This document shows, piece by piece, positions 26,124-34,193 of a stretch of 64,000 nucleotides of DNA (the first letter of the stretch is position 1; each line of letters opens with the position of its first letter). The position numbers were made by a program, and so were the translations under genes. Source of the DNA: Verrucomicrobiaceae bacterium (GTDB lineage: Bacteria; Verrucomicrobiota; Verrucomicrobiia; Verrucomicrobiales; Verrucomicrobiaceae); NCBI GenBank assembly GCA_016713245.1, contig JADJPM010000001.1:124001-188000 (forward strand), read 5' to 3'. The notes under the pieces were generated by a model. The model saw nothing but the letters and a program-made list of their open reading frames with translations. It did not search any database and was not told the origin of the DNA.

Positions 26124-26873
26124 ATGGCTTTTCCGACGACTCGCTGGACCCTCCTCGCGCATGCGACGCTGCATGGCGATGAGGCAGGACGTGAGGCGCT
26201 GGCTCGAATGTGCGAGGGATACCGGCGGCCGGTGGAGATGTTTTTGGCCTCGCGAGGACATGCCAGCCAGGAGATCGAGGATCTGACACAGGATTTTTTC
26301 CTCCGCTGGCTGAAGTCGCGGGCGTGGAAGCGGGCGGACCGTGTGCGGGGTAAATTCCGCACTTTCATGCTCGGCGCTCTCAATCACCTCCTGGCACATG
26401 ATGCGGCGAAGAAAGCTGCGGTGAAGCGCGGAGGTGGCGATTCGATACTGAGTCTCGATGCGGACGTTTTTGATGATGAAATGCCTGCGGAGAACACCTT
26501 GAGCGGTGACGAGAGCTTTGACCGTGGCTGGGCGGTGGAGCTGGTGAATCACGCGCTGGCGGCGCTGCGGGCGGAGTTCGTGACGCGGGAGAAAACGCGG
26601 GAGTTTGAGGTGCTACGGCAGTTTTTGCCGGGCAGCGAGTCCCCGCCGACTCTGGAGGACGCGGCGGCCGCGCTGGGCACGAATGTGAATGCCTTCAAAG
26701 CCGCACTGCACCGCCTGCGGGAGCGTTTTCGCGAACTGCTACGCACGGAGGTGGCCAGAACCGTTTCCGCGCCGCATGAGGTGGAGGAGGAACTGCAGTA
26801 TCTGCGCTCCCTGCTGCTGAATCTGCCGCCGCAGCGTATCGTCGAGGCAGAAACTCGGAATAAGGAAGGATGA
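26124..26873 (+). CDS. ECF-like RNA polymerase sigma factor, coupled to a kinase
   Basis: 249 residues from the ATG at 26124. Region 2 is seen in EDLTQDFFLRWL and KFRTFMLGALNHLLAHD. Region 4 is a helix-turn-helix around PPTLEDAAAALGTNVNAFKAALHRLRERFRELL. The FPTTRWTLLAHA start is characteristic of the Verrucomicrobia/Planctomycete group of sigma factors encoded next to Ser/Thr kinases. The stop codon overlaps the kinase start (ATGA at 26870-26873), indicating translational coupling. No anti-sigma gene is present, so phosphorylation by the kinase is the likely means of control, as proposed for related ECF groups. Confidence 0.88.
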   Translation: MAFPTTRWTLLAHATLHGDEAGREALARMCEGYRRPVEMFLASRGHASQEIEDLTQDFFLRWLKSRAWKRADRVRGKFRTFMLGALNHLLAHDAAKKAAVKRGGGDSILSLDADVFDDEMPAENTLSGDESFDRGWAVELVNHALAALRAEFVTREKTREFEVLRQFLPGSESPPTLEDAAAALGTNVNAFKAALHRLRERFRELLRTEVARTVSAPHEVEEELQYLRSLLLNLPPQRIVEAETRNKEG

Positions 26874-29800
26874 AGATGCCCGCCTCCGAACCCGCCACGC
26901 ACCACTGCCCCACCTGCGGAGCCATTTTGGACTTCCGCGACGCCGGGGGCCTCTGCGTGGCCTGCCTGCTTGGCGAGACACTGGAGCCTGGAAAGCCGAC
27001 TCGCGGGCTGGGAAGCATCGGCGGGCATGAACTGATCGAGATCATCGCCCGTGGCGGCATGGGAATCGTCTATCGCGCGCGGCAAAGCGAGCCCGAGCGC
27101 GAGGTGGCGCTGAAGGCGCTGCCGGGAGCGGAACTGTTGAGCGAGGAGGCGCGGGCGCGTTTCAAGGTCGAGGCGCAGGCCATGGCAAAGCTGGACCACC
27201 CCGCCATCGTGCCAGTTTATGAGCTGGGGGAGGAGGACGGCACGCCCTTCTTCACCATGAAGCTCGCCACTGGTGGCACGCTTTCGCAGCGCATGGGGGA
27301 TTACGCCGGGAAGTGGCGCGAGATCGCCGAACTCATCGTGCGCATCGCGGAGGCGGTGCAGTTCGCACACAGCCGTGGTGTGCTGCACCGGGATCTAAAG
27401 CCGGGAAACATCCTCTTTGATGAGGAAGGCAACGCGCTGGTGTCCGATTTTGGCCTGGCGAAGATGCTCGGCACGGAAAGCGACCTGACGAGGACGCTCT
27501 CCACGATGGGCACGCCAAATTACATGGCCCCGGAGCTGGCGCAGAAGAACGGCGGCGTGAGTACTGCCAGCGATGTGTGGAGCCTCGGCGTGATCTTGTA
27601 TGAGCTGCTGGCGGGGCGCGTGCCATTCAGCGGCAATAGTTTGCCCGCCGTGCTCCGCGCCGTGGCGGAGGACGAGCCGGCGGCATTGCAGGGACGGACA
27701 TCGAACGCTGAACCGCGAACATTGAACATTGAACGGCTGCCGCGAGACCTCGCGATCATCACGTTCAAGGCGCTGCAAAAAGACCCCGTCCGCCGCTACG
27801 GCACTGCCCAGGCCTTAGCGGACGATCTGCGCCGCTGGCTCGCTGGCGAGCCGATCCATGCACGGCCTGTCTTTGTGCCGGAGCGCGTGTGGTTGTGGGC
27901 GAAAAGAAAACCGGCGCTCGCCGCGATGCTCGCGCTGCTGGTGCTGACGCTGGCGGCCAGCACTGGATTGCTGCTGCGGGCCAATCGGAAGCTCCAGGGG
28001 GCCGTCATGACGGCGCAGCAGCAAGAGGAACGCGCCGAGGATGCGCTGCGCGAGTCGCTGACCAGGCAGGCGGGTCTGATGCGTCAGAGCATCCAGACCG
28101 GCCAGCGCTTCAAGACGCTGGCACTCATCCGTCAGGCCGTGACTGCCGGCGGGCCGAGCATCGAGTTGCGCCACGAAGCGGCGGCGGCGCTGGCTGAGCC
28201 GGATGTGGAACTCGTCGGCGAGATCGCCCGCTTCAAGCCGACCGGCAGGGACGGGCGGAGCGTCACCGTAACGCCCGATCTCCGGCTCATGCTTTGCCTC
28301 GATGCCGACGACGGTGAGGTGGCCCTGCGCGATCTCAGCGCGGGCAAGATCGTGTGGCGGCCCTCAGTGCGGCGCAGCCCTGCGCCCGATCAGTTTTATC
28401 TCTCGGACTCCGGCCAATACGCCGGGCTGGTCTTTCCTGATCACTCGGTGGAGGTATGGGACACCCAGGCGAACAGGCTCGTGCATAGCACTCTGCTTCA
28501 ACCAAAGGAAAAGGAGGCGGCCTACCGCCATAAAGCACGGCCCTTCCACCTGCACGCGAAGCTGCCGCTCAGCGCGGGAGTGGACCGGGCGGGCACTCTG
28601 TGGCTGCATGATCTTACCACCGGCCAGCGCACCGATGGTAGGCAAGGTGCCATGCCGGAGGCCTCTGCGGTGTTCCTGACTGAAAATGGCGACACCATCG
28701 CGGCCGCGACCGGGACCGGCATTGAGCTTTGGCAGATCGCTGACAAACGCATGCTCTGGCGTTTTCCCATGGTGGACCCCGGCGAGTTGTTTGATGGCGC
28801 AGGCAAATACCTCATGACCTTCGATCGCAACACGCGCGACGCCGTGGTTGTCTTCGGTGGCAATCACTCCGCCCGCTACGTCAGCCCGAATATCTCCGTC
28901 GTGGCAGGCTGCCTGATCCCCCACACCAAGCTGGCCGTCGCACTGGATCTCCAAGGCGTGGTTTCCACCTGGGACGTGCGTGATGGCCGGGCGGTCTGGC
29001 AATTGCGCGGCGGCTCCGGTGCGCTGATGGCAGCGGAGGATGGCCGGGCCTTGCTCATCGAGGGCGAAAACGGCCACCTCATGAAATGGCAACACGCGCC
29101 TGACCGGGTTTTCGGGGAGTTCTATCACCCGGAAGACAACAGGGGTGGTGCCTCCACCGAGCAGATCGAGGTCAGTCCCGATGACCGCCTGATCTCCACC
29201 CACGGCAACACCGCCGCCATGCTTTGGAATGCGCGGGAGCGGAGCTTCATCAGCATGAAAGGGCTAAAGGGGGGCGAAAAACCCGGAGCGAGCAGTGCCT
29301 TCTCTGCCGACAGCACCGCTTGGTATATCTCGCGCGACGGTGCCGGAATCCACCGGCATTCCATTGATTGGGCGGAGGATGGCAGCCTGCGCCTCGGCGT
29401 GCCCACGCTCGTCCCCGGCTCGGAGGGCAAATGGCTCAGTCACATTTCCCCTGACGGCCAGACCTGGGTGCTGCGGAATCTGGGCGCGCCCTACCAGCTC
29501 TGGCGGCCCGATGGCACCGCGCCGGAGCACCAGATCAAAGACAAGCTACAGCCAGGTCAGCGACTCAGCCCGGCCCTGCGCTTCGCCTACACTCGGCAGT
29601 ATTCGGCGGGAAGGCGCATCATCCTCGACGCACGCACGGGCCAGCCCTGCGGGGAATACTCCGCCGCCGAGCCTGGCCTCGCCTCCTTCAGCCCCGGCGA
29701 GCAATGGCTGCTGCTGCGCGAGCCCAGCGCCTATCGGTTCATCGAGACGACCACCTGGCAGCAACGCGCCGCCGTGCCCAGCAGCGTCCCGAGGGGCCAG

Positions 29801-30055
29801 ACGCCGGATGCCGCCATCAGCGACGACGGCACCCTCGCCGCCGTGGAGCAGGACGAAGATGTCATCCATCTCATCTCCCTGCCCACCGGCCGCCTGCTGG
29901 TGAAGCTCATCGCTCCGCAGCCCATCAACACCGCCGGTCTGAGATTCTCCCACGACGGCACCCGCCTCTACGTCCTCGGCCTGCGCCACCGGCTCTTCGA
30001 GTGGAACCTGCTGGCCCTTCACGAGGAGTTGGCAAAACTGGGCCTGGAGTGGTAG
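26870..30055 (+). CDS. Transmembrane Ser/Thr protein kinase with C-terminal propeller
   Basis: 1,061 residues. Two CxxC pairs near the N terminus (CPTCGA and CVACLLG) form a zinc ribbon. The Hanks kinase domain follows with all motifs: glycine loop ARGGMGIVYRA, Lys82 in VALKAL, His173-Arg-Asp175 in HRDLKPGN, DFGLAKM and a TPNYMAPEL activation segment. A single membrane helix lies at about 348-369. The remaining 690 residues are outside and resemble WD40/PQQ-like propeller repeats, for example LWQIADKRMLWRF and TWDVRDGRAVWQL. It probably senses an external signal and phosphorylates the coupled sigma factor or other targets. A short repeat-derived stretch is present at about residues 277-290. 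Confidence 0.92.
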   Translation: MKMPASEPATHHCPTCGAILDFRDAGGLCVACLLGETLEPGKPTRGLGSIGGHELIEIIARGGMGIVYRARQSEPEREVALKALPGAELLSEEARARFKVEAQAMAKLDHPAIVPVYELGEEDGTPFFTMKLATGGTLSQRMGDYAGKWREIAELIVRIAEAVQFAHSRGVLHRDLKPGNILFDEEGNALVSDFGLAKMLGTESDLTRTLSTMGTPNYMAPELAQKNGGVSTASDVWSLGVILYELLAGRVPFSGNSLPAVLRAVAEDEPAALQGRTSNAEPRTLNIERLPRDLAIITFKALQKDPVRRYGTAQALADDLRRWLAGEPIHARPVFVPERVWLWAKRKPALAAMLALLVLTLAASTGLLLRANRKLQGAVMTAQQQEERAEDALRESLTRQAGLMRQSIQTGQRFKTLALIRQAVTAGGPSIELRHEAAAALAEPDVELVGEIARFKPTGRDGRSVTVTPDLRLMLCLDADDGEVALRDLSAGKIVWRPSVRRSPAPDQFYLSDSGQYAGLVFPDHSVEVWDTQANRLVHSTLLQPKEKEAAYRHKARPFHLHAKLPLSAGVDRAGTLWLHDLTTGQRTDGRQGAMPEASAVFLTENGDTIAAATGTGIELWQIADKRMLWRFPMVDPGELFDGAGKYLMTFDRNTRDAVVVFGGNHSARYVSPNISVVAGCLIPHTKLAVALDLQGVVSTWDVRDGRAVWQLRGGSGALMAAEDGRALLIEGENGHLMKWQHAPDRVFGEFYHPEDNRGGASTEQIEVSPDDRLISTHGNTAAMLWNARERSFISMKGLKGGEKPGASSAFSADSTAWYISRDGAGIHRHSIDWAEDGSLRLGVPTLVPGSEGKWLSHISPDGQTWVLRNLGAPYQLWRPDGTAPEHQIKDKLQPGQRLSPALRFAYTRQYSAGRRIILDARTGQPCGEYSAAEPGLASFSPGEQWLLLREPSAYRFIETTTWQQRAAVPSSVPRGQTPDAAISDDGTLAAVEQDEDVIHLISLPTGRLLVKLIAPQPINTAGLRFSHDGTRLYVLGLRHRLFEWNLLALHEELAKLGLEW
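27701..27734 (+). repeat. Short direct-repeat tract inside the kinase gene
   Basis: Four imperfect copies of a (C/T)GAAC-like 8-9-bp word (GAACGCT, GAACCGC, GAACATT, GAACATT) run from 27701 to 27734 and encode NAEPRTLNIER. The tract sits in the loop between the main kinase lobe and its final helices, where an insertion is least harmful. Confidence 0.6.
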
Positions 30056-30239
30056 CCGCCTGCGCCGGCATGACGAAGGCAAGGCTCCAGGCGAAGCGGG
30101 CGGCGATGGCGATCAGGTGGAGAGCTGCCCCACCATTTCATCTCGCCCGCGTGGAGCGATCCCCCTGCGCCGAACCGCAGCCCGGAACTTTTTTCATTTT
30201 CCGCGTAACCTTTCGAAACGGACCGGGAAGAAGGACGTG
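30056..30239. other. Intergenic region before the PEP-CTERM gene
   Basis: 184 bp. It ends with a purine-rich stretch, GGAAGAAGGA, about 5 bp before the ATG at 30240: a good ribosome-binding site and the reason this start is preferred over upstream in-frame starts. No clear promoter boxes or terminator hairpin were found. Confidence 0.5.
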
Positions 30240-33062
30240 ATGAAAACGTCCGTCTCTTCTGTTAGCTGCCTCATTGGAACCTTGCTTGCCTTGTCCACGG
30301 TGAGCTATGCCGCCGACCAGACCGCCACCTGGAACAGCACCACAGGCAACTGGAGCGACTTCACCAAATGGAGCACCAACCCGAATTTCGCGAACAACGG
30401 CAACGGCGGCTTCACCTATGACGCCATCCAGAACGGCGGCACGCTCACGGTGAATCAGGCCATCACCATCCAGAAATACAATCTCACTGGCGGGACGAAT
30501 ACCGGCGCTGGCTCCACTCTCACGCTGAATGAACTGCTGACCTTCTCCGGCGGCACCATGAACGGGACAGGCACCGTCGATGCCAGCTTTGGTGCTACGC
30601 TAAGCGGCGGTAACAGGACCATCGCGGACGGACGGGTCTTGAACCTCGGCGGCAACTCCACCTGGACCGGTGGGTCGATCTTCATCGGCAACAACGGGCA
30701 GCTCGTCGTCGCAAGCGGCGCGACGCTGGACACCAGCGCCGCGCTCACGATCACCAACAACTTCAGCCCCATCGACGGTTTCTTCAAAATCCAGGGCACC
30801 TTTAACAAGGATGGGGCGACCACCGTTGCGCTGGGTGCGGCAAGCGGTTCCTTTGCCACGGAAAATACCGGTGTGGTCAATGTGAACGGGGGCACCCTGG
30901 CCGTGCAGCACCGCAGTACGAACACGGGAGACTGGAACATCGCCAATGGGGCCACGCTGAAGTTCGACATCGGACACGGCTCGTATCAGAACAACCACAA
31001 TCTGAATGCCGGCACGGACATCGTCGGGGTGGCCGGGAGCACGGTCCAGTTCGCTGGTGCCACAACTAACTTCAACGCAGGCACCTACGACGTGGCAGGA
31101 ACCACGCAAGTCATAGGGGGCACCGTCAATTTCAACGCGGCGGCGGCGACCAGCGCGCTGACGATGAGTAGCGGCACCCTGGGGGGAACCGCGACACTCA
31201 CGGTCAGCGGCGCAACCACCATCTCCGGCGGTACCCTGAACGGGACCGGCACCGTCAATGCCAGTGGCGGAGCCACGCTGAGCGGCGGCACCAAGATCAT
31301 CGCTGACGGGCGCACCCTGAACCTCGGCGGCAGCTCCACCTGGACGGGGGGGACCATTGGCATTGGCAACAACGGGCAGCTTGTCGTGCTCAGCGGCGCA
31401 ACGCTCGACGCCAGCGCCGCTGCCAATATCACCAACACGTTCAGCCCGACGGATGGCATTTTCAAGATTCAGGGCACCTTCAATAAAAACGATGGAACCA
31501 CGGTTGGCCTTGGAACGAGCAGCGCTTCCTTCGTCACCCAGAACACGGGCATCGTCAACGTCAACGGTGGCACCCTGAACGTGACCCATGTCAGCACCAA
31601 TACCGGCACATGGAATGTCGAGAGCGGGGCCGCGCTCAATTTTTCAGGCAACACACACACCATGAATGCCGGAAGCGCCTTCACCGGGACTGGCACGGTG
31701 GCGTTTCAGAGTGGAACGCTGGCCATCAATGCGCCCGTGATAGCGAGCTCGGCTGTCCAATTGACGGGAGCCACTCTCAGCGGAGCCGCGACCCTCACGC
31801 TGAATGGTGCACTCACCTTCTCCGGCGGCACGATGACGGGGGCGGGCACCATCAATGCCAATGTGGGCGCGACCTTTAGCGGCGCAGCAAGCAAGGTGAT
31901 CAATGCCGGAAAAGTGCTGAATCTCTCAGGTAATTCGACATGGACCGGGGGCAATATCCAGGTGGAGAACAACGCGCAGCTCATCGTGCTCAGCGGGGCC
32001 ACGCTACAGACCAGCGTCGCAGCGGATTTGTCGAACTTCACTCACCCAACGGACGGTTTTTTCAGAATCCAAGGCACCTTCGAGAAAAGCGGCGCGACCA
32101 CCACCAACCTCGGAATGGTGGGCGGCTCATTCTTCACCGATAACACCGGCACCATAAGCGTCACTGGCGGCACATTGAACCTCGGGGGCAAGCTCATCCA
32201 GCACAGCGGCACCACCCTGACCGCCGGCACCTGGAACGTCAGCAACGGAGCCTCCATCAATCGCACCACCGGCAGCGACATTACCACCCTCGGCAGCGCC
32301 GCGACTGTGATGCTGGACGGCGCAGGCTCTTCATTTACCAAAGTCACGACGGCACTCGCCACCAACCAGGGCAGCTTCACTTTGAAAAACAACCGCGACC
32401 TCACCACCGCAGGCGCGTATGCCAATAGCGGCACCACCCGCGTGGAGGACAGCACCACGGTGCTCACAGTGAACGGTGCCTACACGCAGACCGGCGGCGT
32501 CACCGCCATGGTGGGCGGCGCGTTCATTGACCCGACCGTCTTCAACCTCAACGGCGGCACCCTGCAAGGCATCGGCACCATCGAGAGCAACGTCATCGCT
32601 GGTCCCGGCAGCCACACCATCGCCCCCGGCCTCTCCCCCGGCACGCTCACCATCAATGGCAATCTCACCCTCAGCAGCGGCAGCACCCTCGCCATGGAAC
32701 TCGGCGGCCTCACCCAAGGCACGCTTTACGATCACCTGGATGTGAACGGCGTGCTCACGCTGGCCGGCATGCTGGACCTCGACTTCATCAACGACTTCCA
32801 GAACAGTCTCACCAACGGCGAATTCCTCACCCTGGCCACTGCGGACAGCGCCATCCTTGGCAGCTTTTCGAATGTCGCCAGTGGCGGTCACCTCCTGACG
32901 AATTTCCCCTTCGCTCTCCAAGTGTGGTATGGCGCGGGTAGCCCGTTTGGCGCGGAGAACCTCGTCGTCGTCGTCCCCGAACCCTCCCGTGCCCTGCTCA
33001 TGATGCTGGGCGGTATGGCGGTGCTGCATAGAAGACGGCGCTCGATGGCAAGGCCAGCCTAA
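30240..33062 (+). CDS. PEP-CTERM adhesin-like protein with long beta-helix repeats
   Basis: 940 residues. A signal peptide ends SYAADQ. Most of the protein is Gly/Thr/Asn-rich, with beta-strand repeats of the autotransporter-associated type. Three long units of about 200 residues recur: each contains LSGG, a GRxLNLGGxSTWTGG motif, NNGQLVVxSGATLxxS, and DGxFKIQGTF. The C terminus carries a PEP-CTERM sorting signal: VPEPSRALL, a hydrophobic helix and RRRR. PEP-CTERM proteins are cleaved and anchored by an exosortase and belong to surface or biofilm matrices. No exosortase gene is in the window. Its stop overlaps the stop of the convergent kelch gene by 4 bp. Confidence 0.9.
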   Translation: MKTSVSSVSCLIGTLLALSTVSYAADQTATWNSTTGNWSDFTKWSTNPNFANNGNGGFTYDAIQNGGTLTVNQAITIQKYNLTGGTNTGAGSTLTLNELLTFSGGTMNGTGTVDASFGATLSGGNRTIADGRVLNLGGNSTWTGGSIFIGNNGQLVVASGATLDTSAALTITNNFSPIDGFFKIQGTFNKDGATTVALGAASGSFATENTGVVNVNGGTLAVQHRSTNTGDWNIANGATLKFDIGHGSYQNNHNLNAGTDIVGVAGSTVQFAGATTNFNAGTYDVAGTTQVIGGTVNFNAAAATSALTMSSGTLGGTATLTVSGATTISGGTLNGTGTVNASGGATLSGGTKIIADGRTLNLGGSSTWTGGTIGIGNNGQLVVLSGATLDASAAANITNTFSPTDGIFKIQGTFNKNDGTTVGLGTSSASFVTQNTGIVNVNGGTLNVTHVSTNTGTWNVESGAALNFSGNTHTMNAGSAFTGTGTVAFQSGTLAINAPVIASSAVQLTGATLSGAATLTLNGALTFSGGTMTGAGTINANVGATFSGAASKVINAGKVLNLSGNSTWTGGNIQVENNAQLIVLSGATLQTSVAADLSNFTHPTDGFFRIQGTFEKSGATTTNLGMVGGSFFTDNTGTISVTGGTLNLGGKLIQHSGTTLTAGTWNVSNGASINRTTGSDITTLGSAATVMLDGAGSSFTKVTTALATNQGSFTLKNNRDLTTAGAYANSGTTRVEDSTTVLTVNGAYTQTGGVTAMVGGAFIDPTVFNLNGGTLQGIGTIESNVIAGPGSHTIAPGLSPGTLTINGNLTLSSGSTLAMELGGLTQGTLYDHLDVNGVLTLAGMLDLDFINDFQNSLTNGEFLTLATADSAILGSFSNVASGGHLLTNFPFALQVWYGAGSPFGAENLVVVVPEPSRALLMMLGGMAVLHRRRRSMARPA

Positions 33063-34093
33063 TCCTGGCTGAGTTTCCATCGCCACACCTGTGGCGACCT
33101 CACCCCGGGTCTCGCCTCGCCACCGGGGATAATGATCTTATTTTTCCAAAGCACTGCATTCGTCGTGACGAGGGAAAAAGGCACTTCACCGACCTTCGAC
33201 CATGTTCGCGTTTTCAGCTCGAAAGCCAGCACCTCACGTGGAAAGCCCGGGTGAGCCGATTTGGGCTCAAAGTTCATCAAAGCGCCATTATCACCGCCGA
33301 TGATGAGAATCTTCCCATCCACCACCGGAGCTGGCCCGGGGGCAGCGACAGCCACGCGGGGTAGGTCTGGCTGCTTCGCCCAGCCCGTAGGGGAAGACGT
33401 GAGTCTTCCGTCTGAATCGGCAAGCTGACGCTCGCCGCTACGAGTCACGGGGGTGTAGCTCCACGAGTCCTTGAGCCAGAGGCGTTCTGCTTTGCCATCC
33501 GCTCCGGCGTTCAAGGCCGCGCCGCTGAACAACCACACGCGACCTTCGGCGGCCGCCATGCAGCTCAAGATGCGCCCGCCGCCGGGACAGGGCGGCAGCT
33601 CTTGCCAGCCTGCGTCCGGCTTTTTCAAATCGAGCGACCAAAAGGTGTTCATCGCACTCGTGGCCGTCGGTGTTTCGATGCCGCCAGAGATGTAGAGCAC
33701 CTCATCGAGCACGCAGCCGCTCATGAAGGCGCAGGGCTTTGGAAGCGGGGGCAGTTTCGCGTCTTTTTGCAGCCAGAAGACCTCGCGAAAGTGCTCCGTG
33801 GCATGGCCACCACCCGCGATGAGCATCCCCTGCCCGGTCGTGACACTCACGCCGTAGCCATTGGGCTTTGGCAGCTTGCCGATGACCTTCCACTCGCCGT
33901 CAAAGGCATGCACCGTGTCATACCAGACCTTCGTCCCGCCTTCCCACGGCATCTTGTCCGTGAAGTGTGTGCCACCAGCGACGAGAAGCTTCCCATCCTG
34001 CACCCCGGCGAAGGCTCCCGCGAAGCCGCGAGGATCAGGAATGTCGGGCAGGCGTGTCCAAGCCATGGCGGCGAGCAGCAAGAGCGATTTCAT
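33059..34093 (-). CDS. Exported kelch-repeat propeller protein
   Basis: 344 residues with a short signal peptide (MKSLLLLAAMAW). Kelch repeats are plain: GKLLVAGGTHF, GQGMLIAGGGHA, DEVLYISGGIE, GRVWLFSGAA, GKILIIGGDNG, NKIIIPGGEA, a six-bladed propeller. The overall form resembles the N-acetylneuraminate epimerase (NanM)/mutarotase-like family, but I cannot confirm the catalytic residues. Residues about 218-236 (RSGERQLADSDGRLTSSPTG) come from a palindromic DNA insert and do not fit the kelch pattern. The kelch gene and DUF1501 gene are divergent. Confidence 0.85.
   Translation of the reverse strand: MKSLLLLAAMAWTRLPDIPDPRGFAGAFAGVQDGKLLVAGGTHFTDKMPWEGGTKVWYDTVHAFDGEWKVIGKLPKPNGYGVSVTTGQGMLIAGGGHATEHFREVFWLQKDAKLPPLPKPCAFMSGCVLDEVLYISGGIETPTATSAMNTFWSLDLKKPDAGWQELPPCPGGGRILSCMAAAEGRVWLFSGAALNAGADGKAERLWLKDSWSYTPVTRSGERQLADSDGRLTSSPTGWAKQPDLPRVAVAAPGPAPVVDGKILIIGGDNGALMNFEPKSAHPGFPREVLAFELKTRTWSKVGEVPFSLVTTNAVLWKNKIIIPGGEARPGVRSPQVWRWKLSQD
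33386..33442. repeat. 57-bp palindromic element inserted in frame in the kelch gene
   Basis: Outer borders CGTAG (33386-33390) and CTACG (33438-33442) enclose the perfect stem GGAAGAC-GTGA-GTCTTCC (33392-33409) and a second part ending GCTCGCCG. Length 57 bp is exactly 19 codons, so the reading frame is kept. Confidence 0.75.
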
Positions 34094-34118
34094 GCCGCCT
34101 TTTTAGGGCTTCGCCCTT

Positions 34119-34148
34119 CATTCGTCATTCTGAATTCGTCATTCGTCC
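34119..34148. repeat. Short repeated-word tract between divergent genes
   Basis: The word ATTCGTC occurs three times within 30 bp (CATTCGTCATTCTG, then AATTCGTCATTCGTCC) in the 100-bp gap between the kelch and DUF1501 genes. It resembles dispersed low-complexity 'word' repeats seen elsewhere in this window and has no other recognised role. Confidence 0.5.
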
Positions 34149-34193
34149 TTCTCTCCCGAAAGCCTTCCATTCCTCCCGCCGTAGTCTCCTCAC

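Noticed and set aside
34098..34118. Rho-independent terminator
   Set aside because: The short AGGGC-TTC-GCCCT stem lies between divergent genes and its T-run is on the wrong side.
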